DNA of 64,000 nucleotides from Fimenecus sp964527585 (GCA_964527585.1 CAZGPE010000007.1:14926-78925), one strand, 5' to 3'; shown: positions 53,307-62,774, numbered from the stretch's first letter. The notes: generated by a model from the letters alone, not told the origin. Numbers and translations: made by a program.

Positions 53307-53885
53307 TCATTGCTCCTCTTTATATAAATTGCCGTATATATTAACGGCATCGGTTACCTTATTAACATAATGTCCGGTTGCTTTCGACGGAATTTTATCG
53401 AGCGTTTTTCCGTCTGAAGAATACTCCGGATTTTCAAGCCACTTAGACACTTGGTTTATTCCGGCATGATAAGCGGCAATTGCCGTTTCGGTGTTTTGAA
53501 AACGGTTAAGTAAAATCGAATAAAACACCGCACAGTATTTTACCGAGACTTCCGGCTGCATTAAATCATCCGGGGAATAATCGTCTCCGGTTTTCGTTTG
53601 AAGCCACATAAGTGTATCGGGCATTATCTGTGTAAGTCCGAGTGCGCCTGCTTTTGAACAAGCATTTTTATCGAATCCGCTTTCCACTTTCGCCGTTGCA
53701 TACAAAAGATCTTCGGGCACCGAATACTCTGCTGCGTATTTTTCTATATATTCTGTGTATTTTTTCGGATAACTATACTTAAGCAAAGTATAATAAATAC
53801 CCGCACCTGCCGTTGCCGTAATTAAAGCAAAGGCACAAAAAACAGCGGCCGTTTTTACAATGCTGATTTTCTTATTTTTCGTCAT
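53307..53885 (-). CDS. SLT-domain lytic transglycosylase
   Basis: The 192-aa membrane-anchored enzyme (helix about 12-34) has an SLT domain: catalytic Glu in TAKVESGFD, then 'AGALGLTQIMPDT' and 'TAIAAYHAG.NQVSKWL'. It cleaves peptidoglycan glycan strands to 1,6-anhydro ends. It overlaps the end of coaE by 4 bp (ATGA), so it belongs to the prfA operon. Confidence 0.93.
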   Translation of the reverse strand: MTKNKKISIVKTAAVFCAFALITATAGAGIYYTLLKYSYPKKYTEYIEKYAAEYSVPEDLLYATAKVESGFDKNACSKAGALGLTQIMPDTLMWLQTKTGDDYSPDDLMQPEVSVKYCAVFYSILLNRFQNTETAIAAYHAGINQVSKWLENPEYSSDGKTLDKIPSKATGHYVNKVTDAVNIYGNLYKEEQ

Positions 53886-54460
53886 TTGAATATTTCCCTA
53901 ATTTGTTTTTCCAAATCGCAAGGCGGATTGTTTCTTATTACCGTTTCACAGCGGGACACAAAATATGCTTCGTCTTTTTGTGCGGAAATTCTTTGCTGTG
54001 CACTTTCACGGGATATATTATCACGGCTCATTATTCTTTTCAAGCGAATTTCCTCATCGGCAACTACGCAAATATTCTTTTCGCACAGACGGTATAATCC
54101 GCTTTCGAAAAGACCTATCGCATCAACAACCGCACCGATACAGTTTTCACTTTCTTTTTCCGCTATTATTTCTTCTATCCTTTTTACAACCGCAGGATGT
54201 GTCAGTTCGCTTAGTTTTTCTGTGTTTTCGGCAGAAGAAAAGGCTCTTTTCGCAAGAATTTGTCTGTTAACGGCTCCGTCGTCCGATAAAACATCTTCTC
54301 CGAAAAAACCGCACAAAGATGTTTTCACTTCACAGTCGCCGTCTATAACCTGCTTGGCAATCAAATCGGCATCAATGTGATAATATCCTTGCTTTTCGAG
54401 AATTTTCGCAACCGTCGATTTTCCCGCACCGGTCTGCCCGGTAAGACCTATTATTCTCAT
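53882..54460 (-). CDS. coaE: Dephospho-CoA kinase
   Basis: The 192-aa P-loop kinase starts IIGLTGQTGAGKSTVAKIL and continues with HIDADLIAKQV and the LIFESGL-like segment FESGLYRLC, typical of CoaE. It phosphorylates the 3'-hydroxyl of dephospho-CoA in the last step of CoA synthesis. The gene lies 3 bp after sua5. Confidence 0.96.
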   Translation of the reverse strand: MRIIGLTGQTGAGKSTVAKILEKQGYYHIDADLIAKQVIDGDCEVKTSLCGFFGEDVLSDDGAVNRQILAKRAFSSAENTEKLSELTHPAVVKRIEEIIAEKESENCIGAVVDAIGLFESGLYRLCEKNICVVADEEIRLKRIMSRDNISRESAQQRISAQKDEAYFVSRCETVIRNNPPCDLEKQIREIFK

Positions 54461-54463
54461 ATA

Positions 54464-55477
54464 TCACAATTCCTTTATCTTAAAACCTGCCGAACGGATA
54501 AGACGGTTATACACCGCAAGACCGATTCCGCTTATTTTCGGGCATCGGGCATAAACTGTTTTCGCTCCCTTTTCGTCAAGTTCACGCAACGCATCAAACA
54601 ATCTGTTCGCTTCGGACAGTCCGTCATCGGCTTTCCCGTATGTTACAGCCTTTGCGAAAAAGTGTTCTTCTCCTTCAAAGCAAAGCACAAAGCAGTCTTT
54701 ATCTTTTACAAAATCACAAAACTCATCCAAAGAGCCCTTAACTATCGTTATGTCGGCTTTCGGAGCATAATGTTTGTATTTCATTCCGGGAGATTCTGCC
54801 TGTTCTCCGTCTTTAAGCTCATTAAGAACGGCGTCCGCTATCTTCACTTCGCCGATAAGATCGCTTATCTGCTCATAAGTTACTCCGCCGGGTCTTAAAA
54901 TCGTAGGCACTTCGCAAGCAAAAGTAATAACCGTCGATTCCACCCCGATTTCACATGCTCCGCCGTCGATTATAAGAGGTATTCTTCCGTTCATATCGTC
55001 AAATACATACTTAGCGTTAGTAGGACTTGGGCTTCCCGAAAGGTTTGCGCTGGGTGCGGCAAGAGGGCGTTCCGATGCCTTAATTATTTTCCGTGCATAC
55101 TCCGACTTAGGCATCCTAACAGCAACGGTATCAAGTCCGCCCGAAGTCTCATTCGGAATAATATTACTTTTTTTCATTATCATTGTAAGAGGTCCGGGCC
55201 AAAATTTTTCCGCCATTATCCTTACTTTTTCCGGAACTTCGGCAACGAGATCATCAAGTTCTTCAATATCCGAAATATGTACTATTAACGGATTGTCGGA
55301 CGGTCTGCCTTTTGCTTTATATATTTTTTTTACCGCCTCGCCGTCAAGTGCATTCGCCGCAAGTCCGTATACTGTTTCTGTCGGAATTGCGACAACGGAA
55401 CCTGCTCTTATTATCCGTGCCGCCTGCTCCAAAGCGTTTTTTTCATCAGTGCTTATATCAATTATTTCTGTAACCAT
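54464..55477 (-). CDS. sua5: L-threonylcarbamoyladenylate synthase
   Basis: The 337-aa protein has the YrdC domain (about 10-200; AGSVVAIPTETVYGLAANA, KGRPSDNPLIVHI, PTNAKYVFDD) and the C-terminal Sua5 domain (about 225-335). It makes the threonylcarbamoyl-AMP used for t6A37 modification of tRNA. The two-domain length is normal for Sua5. It starts 5 bp after prfA. Confidence 0.95.
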   Translation of the reverse strand: MVTEIIDISTDEKNALEQAARIIRAGSVVAIPTETVYGLAANALDGEAVKKIYKAKGRPSDNPLIVHISDIEELDDLVAEVPEKVRIMAEKFWPGPLTMIMKKSNIIPNETSGGLDTVAVRMPKSEYARKIIKASERPLAAPSANLSGSPSPTNAKYVFDDMNGRIPLIIDGGACEIGVESTVITFACEVPTILRPGGVTYEQISDLIGEVKIADAVLNELKDGEQAESPGMKYKHYAPKADITIVKGSLDEFCDFVKDKDCFVLCFEGEEHFFAKAVTYGKADDGLSEANRLFDALRELDEKGAKTVYARCPKISGIGLAVYNRLIRSAGFKIKEL

Positions 55478-55482
55478 TAAAA

Positions 55483-56553
55483 CTATTCCTCTGCCTTAAG
55501 TTTTTCGGCCGTATCCGCTGTTATCAGCGCATCTATTATTTCGTCAATATCTCCGTTCATTATAGCTTCGATTTTATAAAGAGTAAGACCGATTCGATGA
55601 TCCGAAACTCTTCCTTGAGGGAAATTATAAGTACGGATTCTTTCACTGCGATCACCCGTTCCTACCTGAGCTTTTCTCGCTCCGGCTATTTCGGCATCAT
55701 GTTTTGCCTGCTCGATTTCAAGCAACCTCGAACGCAATACTTTTAACGCTTTATCCTTATTTTTATACTGGCTTCTCTCATCCTGACACTCTACAACCAT
55801 CCCCGTCGGAAGATGTGTTACACGGATTGCCGATGAAGTTTTATTAACTTTCTGGCCGCCTGCTCCCGATGAACGAAAAACATCAATCTGCAAATCGGCA
55901 GGATCAAGTTCGAGATCTACTTCTTCCGCTTCCGGCAAAACCGCAACGGTGGCTGTCGAAGTTTGTATTCTTCCCTGACTTTCGGTTTCCGGAACTCTCT
56001 GCACACGGTGGACTCCGCTTTCGAACTTAAATCTCGAATATGCACCTTCACCCTCAACGCTGAAAACCACTTCCTTGTATCCGCCGAGTTCCGTGGGATT
56101 TTCCGAAAGTATTTCAATATTAAATCCCTTAGACTGAGCATACATAGAATACATCCTGAAGAGTTCTCCCGCAAACAAAGCCGCTTCTTCTCCGCCCGCA
56201 CCGCTACGAATTTCAACAATAACATTCCTGTCATCGTTCGGATCTTTAGGCAAAAGCAGAATTTTCAATTCTTCATAGCACTGCTGTACTTGTGCTTTTG
56301 AAGTTTCGAACTCTTCTCTGACCAACTCTCTGAATTCTCTGTCAAGTCCGCCTTCGTCAAGAAGCTGTTTTGACTCTTCGTATGCTTCTTCGTATTTCTT
56401 ATACTCCCTGAATTTTTCAACTATCGGTGTAAGGGTTTTCTGCTCTTTCATAAGTTTTTTGTATTCTTCCTGATCGGAAATTGTTTCCGGAGAACAGAGC
56501 AGTTCGTTTATTTTTTCGTAACGGGTTTCAATCCCGTTTAATTTATCTGTCAT
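55483..56553 (-). CDS. prfA: Peptide chain release factor 1
   Basis: The 356-aa class I release factor has the GGQ loop (SSGAGGQKVNKTSSAIRVTH) near residue 230 and an RF1-type anticodon-like region near 180 (VQRVPETESQGRIQTSTATV). It ends translation at UAA and UAG. The ATG at 56553 follows GAGGAA and overlaps the end of the DUF951 gene by 11 bp, which suggests translational coupling. Confidence 0.96.
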   Translation of the reverse strand: MTDKLNGIETRYEKINELLCSPETISDQEEYKKLMKEQKTLTPIVEKFREYKKYEEAYEESKQLLDEGGLDREFRELVREEFETSKAQVQQCYEELKILLLPKDPNDDRNVIVEIRSGAGGEEAALFAGELFRMYSMYAQSKGFNIEILSENPTELGGYKEVVFSVEGEGAYSRFKFESGVHRVQRVPETESQGRIQTSTATVAVLPEAEEVDLELDPADLQIDVFRSSGAGGQKVNKTSSAIRVTHLPTGMVVECQDERSQYKNKDKALKVLRSRLLEIEQAKHDAEIAGARKAQVGTGDRSERIRTYNFPQGRVSDHRIGLTLYKIEAIMNGDIDEIIDALITADTAEKLKAEE

Positions 56554-56740
56554 TATTCGTTTCCTCACGAATTATTTTTTTTATATTTTTTTCGATCTTA
56601 ACTCTCGGAACCATAACTTCACGGCCGCATTTTTTACATCTGAGCCTGAAATCAATCCCCGAACGCAAAACAGCAAAACGGTTTTCGCCGCAAGGATGAG
56701 CCTTTTTCATTACAAGTTCATCACCGACACGAACATCCAT
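56543..56740 (-). CDS. DUF951 protein
   Basis: The 65-aa protein matches DUF951: MDVRVGDELVMKKAHPCGEN, 'RSGIDFRLRCKKCGREVMVPR' (zinc-binding CxxC) and a basic tail. It is widespread in Firmicutes and its role is unknown. I chose the ATG at 56740 after AAAGGAAG; the longer frame adds residues that the family lacks. It heads the prfA operon. Confidence 0.93.
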   Translation of the reverse strand: MDVRVGDELVMKKAHPCGENRFAVLRSGIDFRLRCKKCGREVMVPRVKIEKNIKKIIREETNNDR

Positions 56741-56917
56741 AAAAATCTTCCTTTCAGATATATATTTAATTGTAGCACAATATTCATAAAAATAAAACAC
56801 CGCTTTTTAATTCTTTAATTCTTATACGCCTTTCTTTTGCATATAAATTTACGAAAACATAAAAATTTCATTTGCCGTAAGTGTTCACATTAACGGCCTG
56901 AAAGGCATGGTATAATT

Positions 56918-57841
56918 ATGGAAAATTATTATCCCGAAGGAACGGTTTATAAAACCGCCCAAACGCAAAAAATTCTTTCCGACCTCACACTGCTTAAAGA
57001 AGCTTGTGTTAACCGAACATATCTTGAAGCAAGAGCGATTTTATGCGACAGCGAACACAATCTGCACTTTCGCTTCGGAAATATTAAAGGATATATGCCT
57101 CATAACGAATGTGCGCAGGGTGTTGCAGACGGTTCCGTTAAAGATATCGCCGTCATTTCAAGAGTCAATAAGCCGACCGGATTTTATGTTATCGGTTTTT
57201 CCGAGGACGAAAACTCCGTTCCCATCGCCGTTTTGAGCAGAACTTCCGCCCAAAATGACTGCTGCGATAATTATATATCGAAATTAAAAAAAGGCGATAT
57301 TATAGATGCGAAAATCACACATATCGAACCTTTCGGTGCGTTTTGCGACATCGGGCGTGGAATAACGGCTCTTTTGCCGATAAATTCCGTTTCGGTATCG
57401 AGAATACCCAATCCGTATTCACGGTTTTTTGTCGATCAAAACATAAAAGCGGTTGTTAAAAACATTGATGAAAACGGGCGCATAACATTAAGCCATCGGG
57501 AACTGCTCGGAACCTGGGAAGAAAATGTTTCTATGTTTCACGCAGGCGAAACCGTAACCGGTGTCATCCGTTCCGTTGAACCGTACGGAATTTTCGTCGA
57601 ACTTTCACCAAATCTTGCAGGACTTGCCGAATATGTTGACGGTGTTGAGGCAGGACAAAGCGCCAGCGTATTTATAAAGAGCATCAATCCTCAAAAAATG
57701 AAAATAAAACTTATTATCGTAAGTACGGATTCCGCTCACCGTGAAGAACGCCGATACAAATATTTTATCGACTCCGACCACATTGAAAAATGGCAATATT
57801 CCCCGTGCAATTGCACAAAAACGATAGAAACTGTCTTTTAA
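56918..57841 (+). CDS. S1-domain RNA-binding protein
   Basis: The 307-aa protein has an N-terminal domain (1-115) followed by two S1 domains (about 125-195 and 208-265; KGDIIDAKITHIEPFGAFCD and 'AGETVTGVIRSVEPYGIFVEL'). It resembles ribosomal-protein-S1-like proteins of Clostridia and probably binds mRNA or rRNA. The ATG at 56918 lacks a good ribosome site; a TATAAT box ends one base before it. The protein start itself (MENYYPEGTVYKT) looks right for the family. Confidence 0.82.
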   Translation: MENYYPEGTVYKTAQTQKILSDLTLLKEACVNRTYLEARAILCDSEHNLHFRFGNIKGYMPHNECAQGVADGSVKDIAVISRVNKPTGFYVIGFSEDENSVPIAVLSRTSAQNDCCDNYISKLKKGDIIDAKITHIEPFGAFCDIGRGITALLPINSVSVSRIPNPYSRFFVDQNIKAVVKNIDENGRITLSHRELLGTWEENVSMFHAGETVTGVIRSVEPYGIFVELSPNLAGLAEYVDGVEAGQSASVFIKSINPQKMKIKLIIVSTDSAHREERRYKYFIDSDHIEKWQYSPCNCTKTIETVF

Positions 57842-57852
57842 TTTGATTTATA

Positions 57853-57881
57853 TTGCACTATCCGAAACCTCGTGATATAAT
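57853..57881 (+). promoter_or_regulatory. Promoter of the dockerin-hydrolase gene
   Basis: TTGCAC (57853-57858) and a perfect TATAAT (57876-57881) are separated by 17 bp, about 30 bp before the start codon at 57911. Confidence 0.75.
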
Positions 57882-57910
57882 TTAATATTATAATGCGAGG
57901 AGGCAATAAA

Positions 57911-59566
57911 ATGTCAAAAAAAATAATCAGCGTTATTATGTCGTTCATACTCATTATCTCTTGCCTTATTCCTTCATTTGCGGCAAGCCGAGTATGTAAT
58001 TGCGGAAAAAATCCCATGCTTGTAATTGCGGGATTTTCTCAATATGACCTTATAGACAGTAAAACAGGCGAAAAGGTTTGGGGTGTAGAAACCGACGATA
58101 TTCTTTCTACAGTCGAAAATATATTGCCGAGTCTGACGACCCTTCTTTCGTCAAACAGAACTCAAGCGGATTATGATGCTTTATGCGACAGCGTTATTCC
58201 CGAAGTTAACAAACTTTTCGATCCCGTTGCCTGCACTCCCGACGGTGAGCCTAAATACAACAATGTAAAAATCGTAAATCAGTTTACCGAATCCGTTGCA
58301 AACTATGATTACGACACTGTCAAAGAAGTATTTCATAACGAAATCGTCGACATCGCCTGCGATGCGGTGGGAAAAGATCATGTTTGGGTTTACGGCCTTG
58401 ATTGGCGTGTAGATCCTCTTGTACTTGCCGACGATATACACGAATATGTCGAAAGAATCAAAAAAGAAACCGGACACGATAAAATCTCGATTTCCGGATT
58501 AAGTATGGGCGGTATTATAATGGCGTCCTATATCGAAAAATACGGCTATGACGATTTGAGCAATATCACAATGCTTTCCGCCGCTTATACCGGTATCGAA
58601 ATGGTCGGAAAACTCTTTATCGGCGATGTTGTTGTAGATCCCGACGGACTTTACACAATGATCACCCAGTTAGTCGGAAATTCAACCGTCAGCGAAGTTC
58701 TCGCTTCTACCGGAATACTCGAAAAGGTAATTCCGATTCTCGACGAACTCCTCTTCTATTCAGGAGACCGAGTTTATTCCGAATGTCTCATCCCCAGTTT
58801 CGGATATACGACGGGTTTCTGGGCTTTTGTTCCCGATTCCTGCTATGAACAGGCAAAACAGTTTATGTTCCCCCTTATGAACGAAGGAACAGCCGAGCAA
58901 ATCGAAACGCTTAAAACACGGATTGACTGTTACCATTACAATGTTCAGAGCAAAATCGACAAAATCCTTAAAGATGCTCAGTCAAACGGAGTTTGTGTTT
59001 CCATCGTTTCTCACTATAACACACAATCCATGCCGGTAACAAGCGCATCCGATCTTTCCGGAGATCAGGTTATCGAAACAATACATACAAGCGGATTCGC
59101 CACAGTGGCAAAACTCGGTGAAACACTCAACATAACAAAAAAAGCACCTTATGTTTCGTTCGATAAAATAATTGATGCGAGCACCTGTTACTTCCCCGAA
59201 AACACATGGTTTATCAAAGATCTTCGCCATGTCGCATACAGCCATTCTTCGTCAAGCGACTGCGGAGAGTTTTTCAAATGGATCCTTACCGCTTCTCCGG
59301 ATACAAACATTTATTCAAATCCGAAATATCCGCAGTTTATGACTTACGACTCGGAAGCGAAAAAACTTTCGGTGCTTTCGGGTGCCGACGGCGATGTTAA
59401 CGGCGACGGACGCATTTCCGTTCTTGATGCCAAACTCACTCTCGGAAGCATCTGCGAACTTACCGCACTTACCGAAAAGCAGGCTTGGTCAGCCGATACC
59501 AACTACGACGGCAAGGTTTCCATAAGCGATGCAAAGAACATTCTCCAATACATCGTTAATCACTGA
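57911..59566 (+). CDS. Secreted alpha/beta hydrolase with C-terminal dockerin
   Basis: The 551-aa protein has a signal peptide (1-25) and an alpha/beta-hydrolase domain with the nucleophile elbow SGLSMGG near residue 195 (GxSxG). It carries an 'HVAYSHSSS' segment near 440 that may hold the catalytic His. At the end is a dockerin with two calcium loops, DVNGDGRISVLDA and DTNYDGKVSISDA. It is probably an esterase or lipase displayed on a cohesin scaffold; the substrate is unknown. AGGAGG precedes the ATG; a longer frame adds six residues before it. Confidence 0.85.
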   Translation: MSKKIISVIMSFILIISCLIPSFAASRVCNCGKNPMLVIAGFSQYDLIDSKTGEKVWGVETDDILSTVENILPSLTTLLSSNRTQADYDALCDSVIPEVNKLFDPVACTPDGEPKYNNVKIVNQFTESVANYDYDTVKEVFHNEIVDIACDAVGKDHVWVYGLDWRVDPLVLADDIHEYVERIKKETGHDKISISGLSMGGIIMASYIEKYGYDDLSNITMLSAAYTGIEMVGKLFIGDVVVDPDGLYTMITQLVGNSTVSEVLASTGILEKVIPILDELLFYSGDRVYSECLIPSFGYTTGFWAFVPDSCYEQAKQFMFPLMNEGTAEQIETLKTRIDCYHYNVQSKIDKILKDAQSNGVCVSIVSHYNTQSMPVTSASDLSGDQVIETIHTSGFATVAKLGETLNITKKAPYVSFDKIIDASTCYFPENTWFIKDLRHVAYSHSSSSDCGEFFKWILTASPDTNIYSNPKYPQFMTYDSEAKKLSVLSGADGDVNGDGRISVLDAKLTLGSICELTALTEKQAWSADTNYDGKVSISDAKNILQYIVNH

Positions 59567-59573
59567 ACCTAAT

Positions 59574-59607
59574 AAAAATCCACGGTTAAGTTAACCGTGG
59601 ATTTTTT
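59574..59607. terminator. Bidirectional terminator
   Basis: AAAATCCACGGTTAA and TTAACCGTGGATTTT form a perfect stem with an A-run on one side and a T-run on the other, between converging genes. Confidence 0.9.
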
Positions 59608-61108
59608 ATGCCCTTTTGAACAGTTTATTTATATATCTGTAATATCCGGCATCTATTTGATCAATTGTTTCTTTTGTCGTTCTGAACTGCCAATTTCCCA
59701 AAGCTCTTCCCGGCACATTCATTCTCGCATCGGAACCGAATCCGCAAAGATCCTGAAAAGAAATTACGGATATTAAAGACGGACTTCGCCAAACCGTTTC
59801 GATTATTGCCCTGCATGATGGACTGTAATATCCGCCGTCGCCCCAATTTTCTCCTTTGAAGTTGCAATAATCAAGAGCGAACTTTCTTTCATCTTCATTT
59901 GCTTCCCACAACCATGCAAGCATCGTCGTATTATCGTGTGTTCCTACATAAGCAACCGAATTTTTCGGATAGTTATGCGGCAAATGTATGCTGTCGCCGT
60001 TCGGGTCAAAACCGAATTGAATAACCCTCATTCCCGCAAATTCCGTTTCTTCTAACAGTTGCATTACATCTTCTCCGAAAACACCCAAATCTTCTGCAAT
60101 AATAGGCACTTCACCGAGTTCTTCCTTTATCCGTCCGAACAGTTTCATCGACGGGCCTTTTAGCCACTCTCCCGTTTTCGCCGTTTTCGCATCGGCAGGC
60201 ACCGACCAGTAAGATGCAAACGCTCTGAAATGGTCAATTCGCAAGGTATCGAAAAGCTTGAACGACTGTTTTATCCGATCAATCCACCATTTATATCCGC
60301 ATTTTTCCATTTCTTGCCAATCATACAACGGGTTCCCCCAAAGTTGACCGTCTTCGGAAAAATAATCCGGCGGAACTCCCGCAACACTCTTTTTAGAGAA
60401 ATCGTTACGGTCGATTTCAAAAAGATTTCTGTTGCTCCAAACATCAACACTGTCCATCGACACATACATAGGCATATCTCCGAGTATTTTCACACCTATG
60501 TCATTTGCATAAAGCTTTATTTCACGCCATTGTGAAAACGCTGTATACTGAACAAATGCGTAAAAATCCGCATCTGCTTTCAATTCGTCTTTGTTTTTAA
60601 GACAGTTTTCATAATAAGCGAATTTTTCATCCCATTCATACCACGGCAAATTATCAAATCGCTTTTTCGCCGCCATAAACAAAGCATAATTTTCACACCA
60701 CTTGTTTTCAGATATGAATTTCCGGATCTCCGACTTTATCTCCTGTGTTATATTGCTATATGCCTCTCTGAGAAGTTCAAGCCTTGACGAATATGCAAAT
60801 TCATAATCAGCCGTATATTCCGAGCCGTGATAAACGCATTTTTCCGCTTGTTCTTGGCTTACAAGTCCCGACTTAACAAGTTCATCGGGAGAAATATACA
60901 TATGAGATATTGCAAAAACAGCATCGGAAGCATAGGGAGATCCGTAAGAATCAGGTGGGTTAAGCGGAAGCACCTGCCAATATGAAAAACCCATATCTTT
61001 TATTTTGCGAATAAACGATTTCGTTTCTTCTCCCATCACACCGACAGCGTATTTTGACGGAATCGACGAAATATGCATAAGAACGCCTGACGCTCTTGTG
61101 TTAAGCAT
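59606..61108 (-). CDS. malQ: 4-alpha-glucanotransferase (GH77)
   Basis: The 500-aa enzyme moves alpha-1,4-glucan segments between chains. GH77 landmarks are visible: RASGVLMHISSIPS, 'YWQVLPLNPPDSYGSPY', the nucleophile Asp in RIDHFRAF, the acid/base Glu in PIIAEDLG and GTHDNTTMLAW. I chose the ATG at 61108 after AAGGAGTG; the longer frame has no ribosome site. It is a single-gene unit with an operator-like palindrome over its promoter. Confidence 0.95.
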   Translation of the reverse strand: MLNTRASGVLMHISSIPSKYAVGVMGEETKSFIRKIKDMGFSYWQVLPLNPPDSYGSPYASDAVFAISHMYISPDELVKSGLVSQEQAEKCVYHGSEYTADYEFAYSSRLELLREAYSNITQEIKSEIRKFISENKWCENYALFMAAKKRFDNLPWYEWDEKFAYYENCLKNKDELKADADFYAFVQYTAFSQWREIKLYANDIGVKILGDMPMYVSMDSVDVWSNRNLFEIDRNDFSKKSVAGVPPDYFSEDGQLWGNPLYDWQEMEKCGYKWWIDRIKQSFKLFDTLRIDHFRAFASYWSVPADAKTAKTGEWLKGPSMKLFGRIKEELGEVPIIAEDLGVFGEDVMQLLEETEFAGMRVIQFGFDPNGDSIHLPHNYPKNSVAYVGTHDNTTMLAWLWEANEDERKFALDYCNFKGENWGDGGYYSPSCRAIIETVWRSPSLISVISFQDLCGFGSDARMNVPGRALGNWQFRTTKETIDQIDAGYYRYINKLFKRA

Positions 61109-61121
61109 ATAAACACTCCTT

Positions 61122-61167
61122 AATAGGTTATCTACTATATGATACCCTATTAAATACAAAACCGCAA
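61122..61167 (-). promoter_or_regulatory. Promoter and operator-like palindrome of malQ
   Basis: Leftward TTGCGG (61162-61167) and TATCAT (61139-61144) are separated by 17 bp. An imperfect 30-bp palindrome (AATAGG.TATC to GATA.CCTATT, 61122-61151) covers the -10 box, the place expected for a repressor site. Confidence 0.6.
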
Positions 61168-61172
61168 GAAAA

Positions 61173-61202
61173 AAGACTTCTTTCATATATGAAAGAAGTC
61201 TT
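61173..61202 (-). terminator. Terminator after the sortase operon
   Basis: A perfect 30-base palindrome, AAGACTTCTTTCATA and its complement, is followed leftward by TTTTTTCTT. Confidence 0.9.
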
Positions 61203-61206
61203 CGTT

Positions 61207-62070
61207 TTATTTGTTCTCTTTTACGGCGTTATTTCGTATAAAAGCAATACAAACCGTAAGCACACCCATTATCAGTGCCGCAAGCAATACCGACGCAACC
61301 GCATAGTTAATAAAATTCGAAGCAAAACAAAACAGCGAAGCGTTTGCAACATTGATTTTACTTCCTACTCTCATAATAAGAGCCGCAAGCGGTCCTACCG
61401 TAAGCATAAGCGTTGCACCCGAGCAAGCATAAATATAGTAACGGGTGAAATTTTTGATTTTCGCATAAAAAAGCCTGATTACAATTACCGAAAGCAAACT
61501 TATTACAATAAATCCGACAATCGCTTTGTTTATAACAGGCATATATCTGTTTAACACATTTGATGCGGAATCGAAATACGAAGAAGTAAACATACCGACA
61601 TAAGCCACATACAGTTCGCCCATTTCTTCGCACATAACCTTAAGATTTTTTTCTAAAGTTTCATCAATATTAAAACCTTTTTCTTCCGCATATTTAAGAA
61701 GTTCGTCGAAAAGCCTGTCCTCTGTTTCCGAAGTGTCGATTTCGTCTTCGGTTTTATTTCGGTAAAAATATTCGAGACTTGTTTTTGTATCCGAAGCAAT
61801 TTGCTCAGCGGTTATAACATCTGTAAAAACACCGTCGAAAAAGCTCTCATCTACATTGCAGGCGCTTCCGTACGAAACAAACTGTTCCTTGAGTTCAGAC
61901 TGCATAAGTTCGGCATAATCCGATGACTGCACAATGAGTTTTGCGTAACCGCTGTTAAGTGCCGTAATCCTCACTGCCAAAAGTAAAAAACTCAAAGTGA
62001 GTGAAACCGAAAGAATAAACGAAACCGCACCGCATAAAGCACTGCGCACTTTTTTTGCTTTAACTGTCAT
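61207..62070 (-). CDS. Polytopic membrane protein of the sortase operon
   Basis: The 287-aa protein has one N-terminal helix (about 12-38), an external acidic helical region (about 45-175) and three further helices (about 185-280). I do not recognise the family. The ATG at 62070 has GAGGAG seven bases upstream and lies 11 bp after the sortase gene. The gene order suggests a role at the cell surface alongside the sortase, perhaps as a partner or assembly factor. Confidence 0.72.
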   Translation of the reverse strand: MTVKAKKVRSALCGAVSFILSVSLTLSFLLLAVRITALNSGYAKLIVQSSDYAELMQSELKEQFVSYGSACNVDESFFDGVFTDVITAEQIASDTKTSLEYFYRNKTEDEIDTSETEDRLFDELLKYAEEKGFNIDETLEKNLKVMCEEMGELYVAYVGMFTSSYFDSASNVLNRYMPVINKAIVGFIVISLLSVIVIRLFYAKIKNFTRYYIYACSGATLMLTVGPLAALIMRVGSKINVANASLFCFASNFINYAVASVLLAALIMGVLTVCIAFIRNNAVKENK

Positions 62071-62081
62071 ACTCAATCTCC

Positions 62082-62774
62082 TCATTCATACATATTGACC
62101 TGCGGTCCGGAAACAAACTCGCAGAACACAAAATATCTGTACGGCGTTGAAGCGAGGGTATCAATCGGATAACAGGTATAAAGAATAAGGATTTCTTCAT
62201 CACCGTTAAGTTCATCGGCGTATTTCGCCCTCTCGTTTTCCTTAATCACTTCACTTCTGTATACTCGGTAAACAAAAGAGCCGTAATTTGTATCAATATT
62301 AACGAGGGTTCCTTCCTCGACATTCGGAAGAGTATGAAAATAAGTGTTATTGTGTGCGGCTATCATAACGCCTTTCCCGCAACCGGGGATATGGCTGTAC
62401 AAAGACATACAGGCTCCTTTTTTCAAAAGCGCCGTATCGTCTCCGTAAATAAGATCGCAATTTATATCCGTTCCCTCAACGGAAATTTTTCCGAATACAT
62501 CTCCGTAATCGGGGAATTCAAATTCATCGTAATTCAAAAGACCGCTGTGAATTCCGGTCGAACCATTGAAAATGCTATTCGTCCCTGCCTCGTCAATGGT
62601 ATTGGCGTTAGCGTTTGAAAAAGCTAAGCTGTAAGCCGAAAGCAAGGGGTCGATAATCGGGGTAAGACATACGAAGAACAGCATATATCCGCAAATTAAA
62701 AAAACTATCGGAAGAATTATAAAAAACTTCCGATAGCCTTTCTTACTCCGATTTTTATCGGAATTAGTCTTCAT
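62082..62774 (-). CDS. Sortase family transpeptidase
   Basis: The 230-aa protein has an N-terminal helix (about 18-40) and a sortase beta-barrel with the catalytic His in IAAHNNTYF, Cys in LILYTCYP and Arg in TPYRYFVF. It cleaves a sorting signal and joins the protein to the cell wall or to another pilin. Class assignment is uncertain. Its start overlaps the end of the substrate-like gene by 11 bp. Confidence 0.92.
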   Translation of the reverse strand: MKTNSDKNRSKKGYRKFFIILPIVFLICGYMLFFVCLTPIIDPLLSAYSLAFSNANANTIDEAGTNSIFNGSTGIHSGLLNYDEFEFPDYGDVFGKISVEGTDINCDLIYGDDTALLKKGACMSLYSHIPGCGKGVMIAAHNNTYFHTLPNVEEGTLVNIDTNYGSFVYRVYRSEVIKENERAKYADELNGDEEILILYTCYPIDTLASTPYRYFVFCEFVSGPQVNMYE

